NCBI RefSeq assembly: GCF_008087625.1
Contig: NZ_CP042997.1
Span: 3,472,001 to 3,536,000, forward strand
Length of the DNA stretch: 64,000 nucleotides
Direction of reading: 5' to 3'
Source of the DNA: Aquisphaera giovannonii
GTDB lineage: Bacteria > Planctomycetota > Planctomycetia > Isosphaerales > Isosphaeraceae
Shown here: positions 8,575-17,800 of the stretch, piece after piece
Layout: each line of letters starts with the position of its first letter
How positions within the stretch are numbered: position 1 is the stretch's first letter
Notes under the pieces: model-generated
Database searches by the model: none
What the model was told of the DNA's origin: nothing
Seen by the model: the letters and a program-made list of their open reading frames with translations, nothing else
Made by a program: the position numbers and the translations under genes

Positions 8575-8931
8575 ATGACCCGGGGCGAGCTCCTCTCCAG
8601 GGTGGCCGAGACCGATTCCACGTTCAACCGCCGTGGGCCGGACTGGGTCGGCAAGTGCCTGATCTGCAATGGCCCCCTCGCCTTCGACGCCCGCACCGGC
8701 GAGGGCGCCACGCTCGAACACATCCGGGCGCGAGGCAGGGGGGGCGGCGATAACCTCGCCAACCTCGCCGTGGTCCACGGGAGCTGCAACTGGGAGAAGG
8801 GGCGCCGCTGGGACCCGAAGCGGCGTCGATCCCGGGCCGATTACGACGCCCTCGTCGCCCGCCTCCTGGAGAAGCGGATGGCCCGCTGGCGAGACGCCCC
8901 GCCCCCGCCATCGCGAGCCGACCGGCCCTGA
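8575..8931 (+). CDS. HNH endonuclease-domain protein
   Basis: A 118-residue protein with a canonical HNH nuclease core: CLIC zinc knuckle (residues about 23-26), LEHI containing the first His, then a Gly-rich loop, DNLANLAVVHGSCNWEKG with the Asn, His and second Cys/Asn. The C-terminal tail is Arg/Pro-rich and likely binds nucleic acid. It starts 21 bases after the protease gene and is probably co-transcribed. There is no methylase or phage gene nearby, so a restriction or phage packaging role is not supported; a DNA repair or defence role is open. Confidence 0.85.
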   Translation: MTRGELLSRVAETDSTFNRRGPDWVGKCLICNGPLAFDARTGEGATLEHIRARGRGGGDNLANLAVVHGSCNWEKGRRWDPKRRRSRADYDALVARLLEKRMARWRDAPPPPSRADRP

Positions 8932-9096
8932 ATCACGGGCCCGATCTGCGTTGAATGGACCCTCGGATCTCGCGACGCCGCCGGGCCGAAAATCCTCTCC
9001 CCCGCCCGCTTGCGTGACAGGGATGGGGTAAGGCTCTTCGAACGCATAAGCAAGCCGGAAGGCCCTCGCGGGGAGCCGCTCGCCCCGATCTCCCCA

Positions 9097-10332
9097 TCAA
9101 TACTGGTCCGCGCTCACGATCTCCCCTCGGGACCGGGTGGACAGGCACTGGTACACGCCCGGGACCGGCTGGACGCTGAAGAGGCAGGTGGACGAGTCGT
9201 AGCCGACGTTCGTCGGCTTGCCCGTCGCCGGGTCGAACGGCCAGGAGCCGATCGAGTCCTTCAGGAACCGCACCGAGCCGTCCGCGAACGCGAAGTTGCA
9301 GCCCCCGGGGTGGAAGCTCGACGCCGCAATCGACGCGTTGCTCTCCTGATTATCGTAGCTGTAGAAGAAGTCGCCGTTCGGGTTCGGGTCGCGGCCCGCC
9401 CGGCTGAACGGGTTCATCGGGAAGAGCGTCGTGAACAGCGTGTCCCCGAAGTTCCCGGAGACCCACGCACCGTTGTAGACGTAATCGATCGAGTAATTGA
9501 CGTCGGGGGCCCGATTGAACTTGCCGTGGGCCTTCTCGCCGAAGGCCATGGTGTTGCTCAGGCCGTCCGTGACCGACGCGACGGTGGCCGGGCGGATGCT
9601 CCCCGGGCTGGCAGGCGCGATCGGGTTGGGGGAGACCGGCGGGCTGATCGATGGCCAGCCGAGGTAGGCGAAGAGGCCGTCGGCCTGGTTCAGGACGGCC
9701 ATGTGCTGGCCCGCCGAGGAGACGTTCACCGGCACCTTGCAGAAATTCCCCATGCACCCCGCGTAGCTGGTGTAGGTGAGGACCTGCGTCGAGCCGTCCC
9801 AGCCCCAGCCGGGGTAGCTGACCTTCAGCCCCGCGATGTCCCCGTCGCTCGGGCACCAGAGGGCCGCCAGGCCCGTGCCGCCGACCGTCGAGTTCTCCGC
9901 GACCCAGTTCGTCAGGCTCGTGTTGTACGCGTTCGCCAGGACCTGCTGCTCGAGCTGGGGCAGGAGCCGGACGAAGAGGCTGCTGCCCACGTAGTAGCCG
10001 TTCGGGCTGAACGACCGCGGGCCGGTATTCTCCCGGGCCATCCCGTACGGGTAGCAGGAGTTCGCCCCCTCGTAATTCGCCAGCGCCAGGCCGAGCTGCT
10101 TGAGGTTGTTGACGCACTGCGCGCGGCGGGCGGCCTCGCGCGCCGACTGCACCGCCGGCAGCAGCAGGGCGATGAGCACGGCGATGATCGCGATCACCAC
10201 CAGCAGCTCGATCAGCGTGAACCCGCCCCTCGCGGGAACCCTCCGGATGGGTCCCGTCTCCCCTCGGGGTCCGGGCGAGCCGCGGCCCTCTGCAGTCTCC
10301 GCGGGACGACCACGCACCTCAAAACCCTTCAT
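9097..10332 (-). CDS. DUF1559 pilin-like secreted protein
   Basis: A planctomycete-specific family of type II pseudopilin-like proteins that are greatly expanded in these genomes. The prepilin motif GFTLIELLVVIAIIAVLIAL begins about 35 residues from the ATG and forms the membrane helix. NLKQLGLALANYE follows, and the long C-terminal beta-rich domain ends in the family-typical FAFADGSVRFLKDSI (H-X9-DG type). The ATG at 10332 is used here; a GTG at 10341 in the same frame has the better spaced GAGG and may be the true start. Lies just after the small lipoprotein gene and in the same direction, the common planctomycete pairing. Function unknown, probably cell-surface. Confidence 0.93.
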   Translation of the reverse strand: MKGFEVRGRPAETAEGRGSPGPRGETGPIRRVPARGGFTLIELLVVIAIIAVLIALLLPAVQSAREAARRAQCVNNLKQLGLALANYEGANSCYPYGMARENTGPRSFSPNGYYVGSSLFVRLLPQLEQQVLANAYNTSLTNWVAENSTVGGTGLAALWCPSDGDIAGLKVSYPGWGWDGSTQVLTYTSYAGCMGNFCKVPVNVSSAGQHMAVLNQADGLFAYLGWPSISPPVSPNPIAPASPGSIRPATVASVTDGLSNTMAFGEKAHGKFNRAPDVNYSIDYVYNGAWVSGNFGDTLFTTLFPMNPFSRAGRDPNPNGDFFYSYDNQESNASIAASSFHPGGCNFAFADGSVRFLKDSIGSWPFDPATGKPTNVGYDSSTCLFSVQPVPGVYQCLSTRSRGEIVSADQY

Positions 10333-10382
10333 CTTCGCCACGACGCTCCTCGATTCGAGCCGCTCCGCCCGGCCTATCCCCG

Positions 10383-10604
10383 TCAATGCGAGGCCCCCTT
10401 CGAGGCCCCCGGCGATCCCCGACGCCCCGCCTTCGACGCCGCCCGGTCCTGCACATCGACGCGCTTTTTCATCACCGCCGCGCGGGCCTCCTCGGACAGC
10501 TCCCCCTGCGTCGGGCCCGGGCCGCCGCAGCCGTGGAGCGCCAGCCCGGCCAGCGCGACGGCGACCGCCGGGCCGGCCCGGGCCTTCCGCGTGACCCTCT
10601 CCAT
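10383..10604 (-). CDS. Small lipoprotein paired with DUF1559
   Basis: A 73-residue predicted lipoprotein. A basic N-terminus (MERVTRKAR) is followed by a hydrophobic stretch and lipobox LALHGC, with Cys near residue 27. The mature part is short, charged and Gly/Ser-rich. It starts 14 bases after the S46 peptidase stop and ends about 40-50 bases before the DUF1559 start. Small lipoproteins next to DUF1559 genes are a recurring planctomycete arrangement. It is hidden in a much longer antisense-like frame. Confidence 0.75.
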   Translation of the reverse strand: MERVTRKARAGPAVAVALAGLALHGCGGPGPTQGELSEEARAAVMKKRVDVQDRAASKAGRRGSPGASKGASH

Positions 10605-10618
10605 CCGCGTGCCCCGCC

Positions 10619-12703
10619 TCACTCGCCCGCGAGCTCCTTCACCAGCCGGTCGGTCTTGTAGATCGACCGCAGCGCCTCCAGGATCCCGCGCGAGTCCACC
10701 GAGACGGCCCGCGCCACCTTGTCGTCGTAGCCGAAGTCGAGCACCAGAGACTGGATGTTGCCGTCGAAGATGAGGCCGACGACCTCGTTGTCCCGGTTCA
10801 CGACCGGGCTCCCCGAGTTGCCGCCGATGATGTCCGCGGTGGACACGAAATTCAGGGGCGTCTCCAGCTTCAGCGCCCCCGAGTCCTTCGCCTTGTGCCA
10901 CGAGGCCGGCAGCTCGTACGGGTCCTTGTTGCCGTGGGCCTCGGCGTGCTGGAAGGCGCCCGCCATGGTCGTGAACGGCGGGACCGTCTTGCCGTCGGCT
11001 TCGTAGCCCTTCACCGTCCCGAAGGCGAGCCGCAGCGTGAAGGTGGCGTCGGGGTAGACCTTGTCCCCCTTGTCCTCGAACAGGGCCCGGGCGATCAAGG
11101 CGTAGTTCGTCGCCTCGACGCCGTCCACCTTGTCCTCGCGCTCCTTGCGGACCGCCCGGGCGTCGGCGTCCACCGCCAGCGCCAGCTTGATCATCGGGTC
11201 GTCCGACGCCGCGATCCCCGCCTTGCCCTCGGCCGCCAGCTTCTTGCGGAAGGGCACGTGGGCCAGCTTGGACCCGGACACGAAGTCGTGCGCCGCCGCC
11301 TCCGGGGTCCGGCCCCGCAGGACCTGCTCGACGAGCGGATGGTCGGGCATGACCTTCTTCCAGTAGGCCAGCGACTGGGCGAGCTTCGCCTCCTCGAACT
11401 CGGGATAGATGGGCGCGTCGGAGAAGAGCCGGAGCTCCAGCGAGGCCATGCCCGACTCGCGATACTCCTTCAGCCGGTCCGAGTTCGGCTTGGCCTTCTC
11501 GTCGGCCAGCCGGACCAGGATCCGGGCGATCCGGAACAGCTCGGAGTCGAACGCGAACCCCCGCTCCAGGAACGAGTACGGCTTCAGGAGCGTCGCGGCG
11601 GTGGCCTGGGCCTGGGCGATCCGGTCCCAGGCCTTCTCGTAGAGGGCCTTCTTCTCCGGGTCCGCCGCGATCCGCGACCGGAGCTCGTTCTCGGCCTGGG
11701 CCTTCCTCGCCATGAAGGACTCGTCGCGGAGCCCGCCCAAGCCGCCCACCCGGGCCTTGCGGCTGTTCTGGATGCTGAAGAGGTCCTCCTTCGACTGCCG
11801 GAAGGCCTCCGCGCCCTTCTTGCCATACTCGAGGAGGAAGGCCTCCTTCGTGTGCAGGTAGTCGAGCAGGACCGGCATCGCCTGGTCCTTCATGTAGGCG
11901 AGGCTCGCGTGCGTGTTCAGCCGGTCGGTCCGCCCGGGATGCCCGGCCACGAAGACGAGCTCCCCGTCCTTCGCCCCGTCCTTGCTCCACTTCAGGTAGT
12001 GGGCCGGCCGCGCGGGCTTGCCGTCCTCGTAGGCCCGGAAGAAGCAGACGTCGAGGTCGTAGCGGGGGTACTCGAAGTTATCCGGGTCGCCGCCGAAGAA
12101 GGCCGACGCGAACTCCGGGGCGAAGACGAGCCGGACGTCCGTGTACTTCTTGAAGGTGTAGAGGTGATACTGCCCGCCCTGGTAGAGGGTGACGACGTCG
12201 CTCCGCAGGCCCGTCTTGTCGGTGGACTCCTTCTCGATCTCCGCCATCGCCTTGCGTCGGGCCTTCTCCGCCGCGGCGTCGTCGTGCCCCGGCTCGATCG
12301 CCGCGTTCACCCGGGCGGTCACGTCCTCGATCCCCACCAGGACATTCAGCTCCAGGTCGGGCGCCTTGGCCTCCTCCTCGTAGGTCTTGGCGAAGAAGCC
12401 GTCGCGATAGTAGTCCTTGTCCTTGGTGCTCAGCTTCGCCAGGGTGTCCGCCCCGACGTGGTGATTGGTCATGATCAGGCCGTCGGCCGAGACGAACGAC
12501 CCGGAGCCGCCGCTGTTGAACCGAACGGCGGAGGATCGCAGGTGGTCGGCCCAGCCCGGCGGCGGGACGAAGTCGTACCGGGCCTTGAGGGTCTCCAGGG
12601 GCAGGTTGTTGAAGACCCACATCCCCTCGTCGGAATAGCCCGCGCTGCCGAGGATCATGATCACCAGTCCACCAAGTAGCCCGAGCCGTGCACCTTTGCG
12701 CAT
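10619..12703 (-). CDS. S46 family serine dipeptidyl peptidase (DPP7-like)
   Basis: A secreted or periplasmic exopeptidase releasing N-terminal dipeptides. The 694-residue size fits DPP7/DPP11. A signal peptide is visible (MRKGARLGLLGGLVIMILGSAGYS), then the mature start DEGMW typical of the family. The catalytic His lies in TNHHVG (about 79-84) and the Ser in GGNSGSP near residue 630. The residue 18 after the catalytic Ser, which sets specificity in characterised members, is Gly in FDGN, as in DPP7, arguing for hydrophobic rather than acidic P1 residues. The ATG at 12703 with GGGGGAG upstream is preferred over an upstream ATG at 12754. First gene of the three-gene minus-strand group. Confidence 0.93.
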   Translation of the reverse strand: MRKGARLGLLGGLVIMILGSAGYSDEGMWVFNNLPLETLKARYDFVPPPGWADHLRSSAVRFNSGGSGSFVSADGLIMTNHHVGADTLAKLSTKDKDYYRDGFFAKTYEEEAKAPDLELNVLVGIEDVTARVNAAIEPGHDDAAAEKARRKAMAEIEKESTDKTGLRSDVVTLYQGGQYHLYTFKKYTDVRLVFAPEFASAFFGGDPDNFEYPRYDLDVCFFRAYEDGKPARPAHYLKWSKDGAKDGELVFVAGHPGRTDRLNTHASLAYMKDQAMPVLLDYLHTKEAFLLEYGKKGAEAFRQSKEDLFSIQNSRKARVGGLGGLRDESFMARKAQAENELRSRIAADPEKKALYEKAWDRIAQAQATAATLLKPYSFLERGFAFDSELFRIARILVRLADEKAKPNSDRLKEYRESGMASLELRLFSDAPIYPEFEEAKLAQSLAYWKKVMPDHPLVEQVLRGRTPEAAAHDFVSGSKLAHVPFRKKLAAEGKAGIAASDDPMIKLALAVDADARAVRKEREDKVDGVEATNYALIARALFEDKGDKVYPDATFTLRLAFGTVKGYEADGKTVPPFTTMAGAFQHAEAHGNKDPYELPASWHKAKDSGALKLETPLNFVSTADIIGGNSGSPVVNRDNEVVGLIFDGNIQSLVLDFGYDDKVARAVSVDSRGILEALRSIYKTDRLVKELAGE

Positions 12704-13162
12704 CGCCGTCCACTCCCCCAACCCGGCGTCCCCGGGGTGCCACCGCATCCTCACCGGCGCCGGCCTTCAACGGCCGGCACACCGCGTCCGCCTCGCGGGA
12801 AGAGGGGCATTCGCGAGGCCCGCGCGCCGAGGCCGCGGCGTCCTCCGGTGGGGCCTCGCCGCGACATCCGCCAAAGAGGCCATGATGCGAGCCCTCGAGA
12901 CGCCCTGTCAAGGCCGTAGGCCGGCCGTCGCAAAGTCGCTCCCGCCGCCTCCCCCGGCTCTCGACGGCCTTCTATACCGTCGCGACGACCGCCTCGCCCC
13001 GAGCTTCACGGCGGCCGGCGCCCGAGTCCCGCAGTCCACCGCCGGCTTGGCCGTCCGGTGGGTCCGCTCGTCGCGCAGCCTGGGCATGGTCGCCATCGGA
13101 CCGTTCGTTGCACGTCCGAACGTAAAAGGCAGCAGAATGCCGGTGATCGGTGACAAAACGAA
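12704..13162. other. Intergenic region without recognisable gene
   Basis: About 460 bases upstream of the S46 peptidase gene and downstream of the tRNA terminator. Reading frames here are Arg/Pro-rich noise and run into the tRNA. A short hairpin (GCCGGCC...GGCCGGC near 12763-12779) is the only local structure. I see no convincing promoter. Confidence 0.5.
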
Positions 13163-13191
13163 GAACCCCGGCCGAGAGCTGGCCGGGGTTC
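13163..13191 (-). terminator. Intrinsic terminator downstream of tRNA-Pro
   Basis: An 11-bp perfect stem GAACCCCGGCC/GGCCGGGGTTC with a 7-base loop, followed on the minus strand by a T-rich tail (TTCGTTTTG). It lies 75 bases after the 3' end of the tRNA. Confidence 0.8.
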
Positions 13192-13266
13192 TATCGTTCG
13201 TCCCAAGTTCCTTGCAAGAGACGGCCAAGGCATCGTTGAGAAGCCCTGACAATCCCTGCCTTCCAA

Positions 13267-13341
13267 TCGGGCCGAGGGGATTTGAACCCCTGACCTCTAG
13301 CACCCCAAGCTAGCGCGCTAGCCAAGCTGCGCTACGGCCCG
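13267..13341 (-). tRNA. tRNA-Pro(GGG)
   Basis: A 75-base cloverleaf on the minus strand. The acceptor stem is CGGGCCG/CGGCCCG, the D stem GCGC/GCGC, the anticodon stem CTAGC/GCTAG with loop TTGGGGT giving anticodon GGG, and the T arm AGGGG-TTCAAAT-CCCCT. The 3' CCA is not encoded. A strong promoter and terminator flank it, so it is a single-gene transcript. Confidence 0.95.
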
Positions 13342-13397
13342 ATACCTGGCCAAGAAAAACCGCCCCGCGAAGGGTGACTGTTCCCGCCAGGAACTAG

Positions 13398-13425
13398 ATT
13401 GTATGATAATGAGGCGGTCTGTCAA
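13398..13425 (-). promoter_or_regulatory. Sigma-70 promoter of tRNA-Pro
   Basis: On the minus strand, TTGACA (complement of 13420-13425), a 16-base spacer and TACAAT (complement of 13398-13403). Eleven of twelve positions match consensus. The predicted start near 13391 leaves a 50-base leader before the tRNA. Confidence 0.8.
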
Positions 13426-13450
13426 TGAGGATTGTCGGGAGCGTTCAACG

Positions 13451-14386
13451 GTGAACTTCGCGGACCAGCTCGTCGAGGCCGTGCGTCGCAAGCGGAACCC
13501 TGTCGTGGTCGGGATCGATCCCCGGCCGGAGGAGCTGCCCGGAGGGTTCCTGGACCGCTTCCCGGGCGATCGGGCGGGCGTGGCCGCAGCCCTGAAGGCG
13601 TTCGGGTGCGACGTGCTCGACGTCGTGGCGCCGCTCGTGCCCGCGGTGAAATTCCAGTCGGCCTTCTACGAGGCGTACGGGCCCGAGGGGCTCGCCGCAC
13701 TCCACGCGACCGTGGAACACGCCAAGTCGCGCGGGGCGATCGTCCTCTTCGACGGCAAGAGGAACGACATCGGCTCGACGGCCGAGGCGTATGCCCGGGC
13801 CTACCTCGGCAAGGTCCCCATCGGAGGGGCATTCGAGCCGCCCTGGCACGCCGACGCGATCACGGTCAACCCGTACCTCGGCACCGACGGCATCACCCCG
13901 TTCGTCCGCGTCGCGGCGCGCGAGCAGAAGGGCGTCTTCGTCCTCGTGAGGACGAGCAACGCCTCCGCGCGAGAGTTCCAGGACCTCGTGGCCGACGGCA
14001 AGCCGCTGTACCGCCACGTGGCGGAGAAGCTGCTGACGTGGGGGGCCGGCCACGCCGGCGAATCCGGGTACAACCTCGTCGGGGCCGTCGTGGGGGCCAC
14101 CTACCCGCAGGAGCTTGCGGAGCTCCGCGAGGCGATGCCCGGGATCCTCTTCCTGGTCCCCGGCTACGGCGTCCAGGGCGGGACCGCGAAGGACATCGCC
14201 CCGGCCTTCGACGAGCACGGGCTCGGGGCGATCGTCAACAACTCCCGGGGGATCACGTTCGCCTACGAGCGGCCCCACTTGGCCGCGCAGTTCCCGGGCA
14301 ACTGGCAAGGGGCCGTCGAGCAGGCCGTCCGCGACATGATCCAGGACCTGGCCGCGAACACGAGCGCAGGCCGACTCCGCGACTGA
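13451..14386 (+). CDS. pyrF: Orotidine 5'-phosphate decarboxylase (PyrF type 2)
   Basis: Decarboxylates OMP to UMP, the last step of pyrimidine synthesis. The 311-residue protein belongs to the longer bacterial type-2 subfamily. Motifs are the early VVGIDPRPEELP, the substrate-binding PAVKFQSAFYEAYGPEG, and the catalytic FDGKRNDIGSTAEAYA with the Lys and Asp pair; the C-terminal phosphate-binding loop is NNSRGITFAY. The GTG start at 13451 follows CGGGAG at about 9 bases; an earlier in-frame ATG at 13403 overlaps the tRNA promoter and is unlikely. Confidence 0.95.
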   Translation: MNFADQLVEAVRRKRNPVVVGIDPRPEELPGGFLDRFPGDRAGVAAALKAFGCDVLDVVAPLVPAVKFQSAFYEAYGPEGLAALHATVEHAKSRGAIVLFDGKRNDIGSTAEAYARAYLGKVPIGGAFEPPWHADAITVNPYLGTDGITPFVRVAAREQKGVFVLVRTSNASAREFQDLVADGKPLYRHVAEKLLTWGAGHAGESGYNLVGAVVGATYPQELAELREAMPGILFLVPGYGVQGGTAKDIAPAFDEHGLGAIVNNSRGITFAYERPHLAAQFPGNWQGAVEQAVRDMIQDLAANTSAGRLRD

Positions 14387-14469
14387 CGAGCGGCCGCGGC
14401 GGGGCCGGGCCGATTTGTCCGTCGAGACGCCTGAGCCGGGGGCCCGGCGGGAGGGCCCGGCCCGACCGA

Positions 14470-14718
14470 TCAGAACTCGGGCATCGTGCCGTTCACCACG
14501 GCGCGACGGACGAGGAACGCCCCGGTGCAGATGAGGCACAGCGGCATGCCCAGCATCAGCAGGATGCTCCAGTTGTAGCCGCTCGCCATCCGCGCAACCT
14601 CTTCCGGCTGCGCGGAGATGGCCTCCTTGCAGTTCGGGCAGGCCCAGGCGGGGCCTGCCGGCACGAACGTCAGGGCGGCGCAGAGGACCAGTGCCGGCCA
14701 GGAGAGACGTCGGGGCAT
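14470..14718 (-). CDS. Small secreted/membrane protein with CPNC motif
   Basis: An 82-residue protein. A signal peptide (LSWPALVLCAALTFVPAGPAWA) is followed directly by CPNCKEAIS, then a charged stretch and one C-terminal membrane helix (WSILLMLGMPLCLICTGAFLV) ending in a short basic tail. The CxxC pair faces the periplasm and could bind metal or take part in thiol exchange. The ATG at 14718 gives a proper signal peptide; a longer frame to 14799 does not. It sits between convergent pyrF and the beta-helix gene. I do not recognise a named family. Confidence 0.75.
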   Translation of the reverse strand: MPRRLSWPALVLCAALTFVPAGPAWACPNCKEAISAQPEEVARMASGYNWSILLMLGMPLCLICTGAFLVRRAVVNGTMPEF

Positions 14719-14845
14719 GCGAGGATCCTCCCTGCGAGGTGGGCCAGAGATCTGACCAATCCTAGCCGGCGCCGCCGCAGCCGTCAAACGACGAGGCAAG
14801 GCCCGCGGCCATCCTCTCGTCGGCTCGCTCGGCCGCTCTCGGGGA

Positions 14846-17800
14846 TCATCTTCGCTTCGGCGCGACCCTCGCGGCGAGCTTGGCCTTCGCCCGTGCCGGA
14901 TGCCTCGGCGTCGGCGCGGTCGCGGCCGGCGCGGCCAGCGCCTTGCTGTTCCTGGCCAGGAAGGGCGTCTGCTTCACCAGGAAGGTCCTCGCGGACATGT
15001 TCACGCGGACCTGGCCGAACTGGCCGAGCCCTTCGACGTCCTCGAGCGTGGTCGTCCCCCCTTGCGGCCGATTGCCCCGGCCGACCGATCCGGTGAGCAC
15101 GGTCCGGCCGGGGATCCCGCCTTGCAGCCGGAGGCTCAGCCCCTGGCCGGTGGCGGACCGGAGCAGGTCGAGGAACCCGCCGCGCTGGGCCTTGATCGTG
15201 ACGAGATTGCCGCCGCCGTCGTAATACTTCAGGGTCGTGCCGCGGCCGAAGAGGGCGGTGTAATTCGTCCCGGGGATGCCGGTGGACGAGCCCGCGAGCG
15301 GGTTGCCCGCCAGGTCCGTGATCGCCGCGCCGCCGGTGCCGGCCACGAGGATCCGGTAGAAATGGCCCGCGGCGAGGGGCTGGGCCGGGACGAGCGTGAC
15401 CGTGCTCGTGCTCGGGTCGTAGGTCGGCATGGCGAGGCCGACGAGGGTCGCGTCGCCCGGGGAGGGCCGGCCGCTGGTCCCCAGGTCGGCCAGCATGTAT
15501 GCCCCGGGATTGTCGGCCATCGCGGCGACGAGGGGCTCGCTGAAGCGGACCGTGATCCGGTCGATGGCGTTCGCCGGGCCGTACCAGCGGACGTCGGCGA
15601 CCGCGGGCGGCGTGTTGTCGGGGTCGGTGTCCACGATGTGGAGCGTGGCCGTCGTGGGCCCGTCCCAGGCGACCCCGACGCCGGGCGAGTCGAACGTCAA
15701 CGTGACGTACTCGTCGGTCCTGTCGTGGGGGTTCGCCAGCACCGGGACGACGACGTTGGCGACGGTCTGCCCCGCGGCGAAGGTGAGGATCCCGGAAATC
15801 GGAGTGTAATCGACGCCTGGCGTGGCGTTCCCTCCCCCGGTCCAGTAGTGGATCGACGCGCCCTCGAGCGTGCCGAGGGTCCGGACCACGGGGAAGACCG
15901 CGTAGCCCGCCGTCTCGGGCACGGTCAGCGAGGTGCTCGCCAGGCAGAGGGTTCCCGGCGCGTCCTGGATGTCCACGGACGCCGCGGCGGCATTGTTGGC
16001 CGTCTGGAGGTCGTAGGGCGTCCCGCTCACGCTGGCGGTCCAGGTCGCCGGGCCGGGCGACTGGGCAAGCAGCGTGACGGAGAACGTAACGCTCTCGCCG
16101 GGGGACATCGTGCCGAGGGAGAGATCCAGGACCCCGGACGCACCGTCGTAGTCGAAGCGTCGGCCTCCCGCATCGGCCCGGACGAACGAGACGTTCGGCG
16201 GTAGCGGGATGCGGAGCCGGGCGTCGGTCGCGTCGGACGGGCCGGCGTTGGTCACCGTGCCCGCCAGCGTGATCGGATCGCCGACCCGCGCCGCGGGGGA
16301 CGCCAACGCGAGCCCCACGGACAGATCATCAGCGGGCTCGACGACGAGGGGCGCCGAGATCGTGCCTGCCCCCGTCCCCGGGTCGAAGTCGTCCGCCGCG
16401 ACGGCCGCGGAGAGCGTGTAGTTCGCGGGGACCGAGTCCACCGGCAGGTCGAGCCGGAGCTGGATCGTGATCGTGACGGTGCCCTGGTAAGGGATCATCC
16501 CGATCGCGGCCCGGTAACTGCCATCGTCCTCGAGCACCGGGGCGGCGCCGAGCGTGGACGTCGCCGAGATCGGCTTCAGGCCGGGGGCCAGGGGCAGGGC
16601 CAGCGTCACGCCCGTCGCGTCGGAGGGCCCGATGTTGGTGACGCTGACGGAATAGGTGAAGAGGTCCCCCTGATGGGACGTGCCGGAGGGCATCGACAGG
16701 CCGAGGTTCAGCCACGAGGACGGCACGACGTCGACCGGCACCGAGGCCGCGTGGTCGTCCGGGGTCGGGTCGATGTCGTCGGTCGTCAGCGTGCCCTGGA
16801 TGTCGGACTCCCCGACGGCCACGGCCCGGAGCAGGATCTGGATCGTGGCCGAGGAGCCCGCATCGAGGGTGCCGAGGTCGACCGAGACCACGCCGCCCGC
16901 GAACGAGGCGGTCCCCGGCGTCGAGCCGCCCGAGACGAAGGCGAACCCGGGCCCGATGGGCACGGCCAGCACGACGCCGGTCGCCGGGGTGGTGCCCGCG
17001 TTCGAGGCGACGAACGTGACCGGGAACGTGCTACCGAGCCGCACGCCACCGGGCAGGGGGCTGCCGCTCAGGGACACGTCGGCGACCGCGAGGACGGGGA
17101 CCGTGGCCGTGGCCGCGTTGTCGGCGGGATCGGGATCGGGCTCGGCCAGCGTCACGGTCGCGGTGTCCACCAGGCTCGTGCCGGGGGCCGCGGCCACGGT
17201 CGCGGAGACCGTGATCGTCGTCGACGCGCCGCCGGGGAGCTGGGCCATCGTGGCGGTCAGCACCCGACCGGCCAGCGCCGTGGAGACGCCCGTGGCCGAG
17301 GTCACGGAGAGCCCCGCCAGGCCGAGGGGCAGGCTGTTGGTCAGGACGACGTTGTGCGCCGTCGCCTGGCTCTTGTTGGAGATCGTGATCGTGTAGGTCA
17401 GCGCGGCGCCGGGGTAGGCCGGGGAGGGGTTGGCAGCGACCGAGACGGACAGGTCCGCCATCGCCCGGATCACCAGGTCCGGGGAGAACTCCGACGTGTT
17501 CCCGCCCGAGTCGGTGGCCGTCGCCGAGAGCACCATGCCGGGCTGGATCGTCGAGGGCAGGCCGAAGTTGAACGTCGCCCTGCCCATGGAATCGGTGGTG
17601 ACGCTCTTCGAGCCGAGGAAGACCGCCCCCTCGCCGAAGCCGGACGGGTCGGGGGTGGGCGAGCCGAAGAGCTGGATCGTGTAGCTCGAGGACCGGGCCG
17701 CGTCCAGGGTCCCCGCCGCGGACAGCGTCGCGCCGTCGGTCGCCGCGGCCGAGAGGACCGGATAGTTCTGGAAGTCGTTCGGCCCCATGATCATGCCGGG

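Noticed and set aside
8575-8931. Prophage or restriction system suggested by the HNH nuclease
   Set aside because: No capsid, terminase, integrase or methylase gene lies nearby and base composition matches the neighbours.
12657-13313. A plus-strand frame ending in a GFEPLTSS-type string
   Set aside because: That string is the antisense translation of a tRNA. It and the opposite frame 12908-13303 (GSNPLGP) are the usual artefacts of the tRNA-Pro gene.
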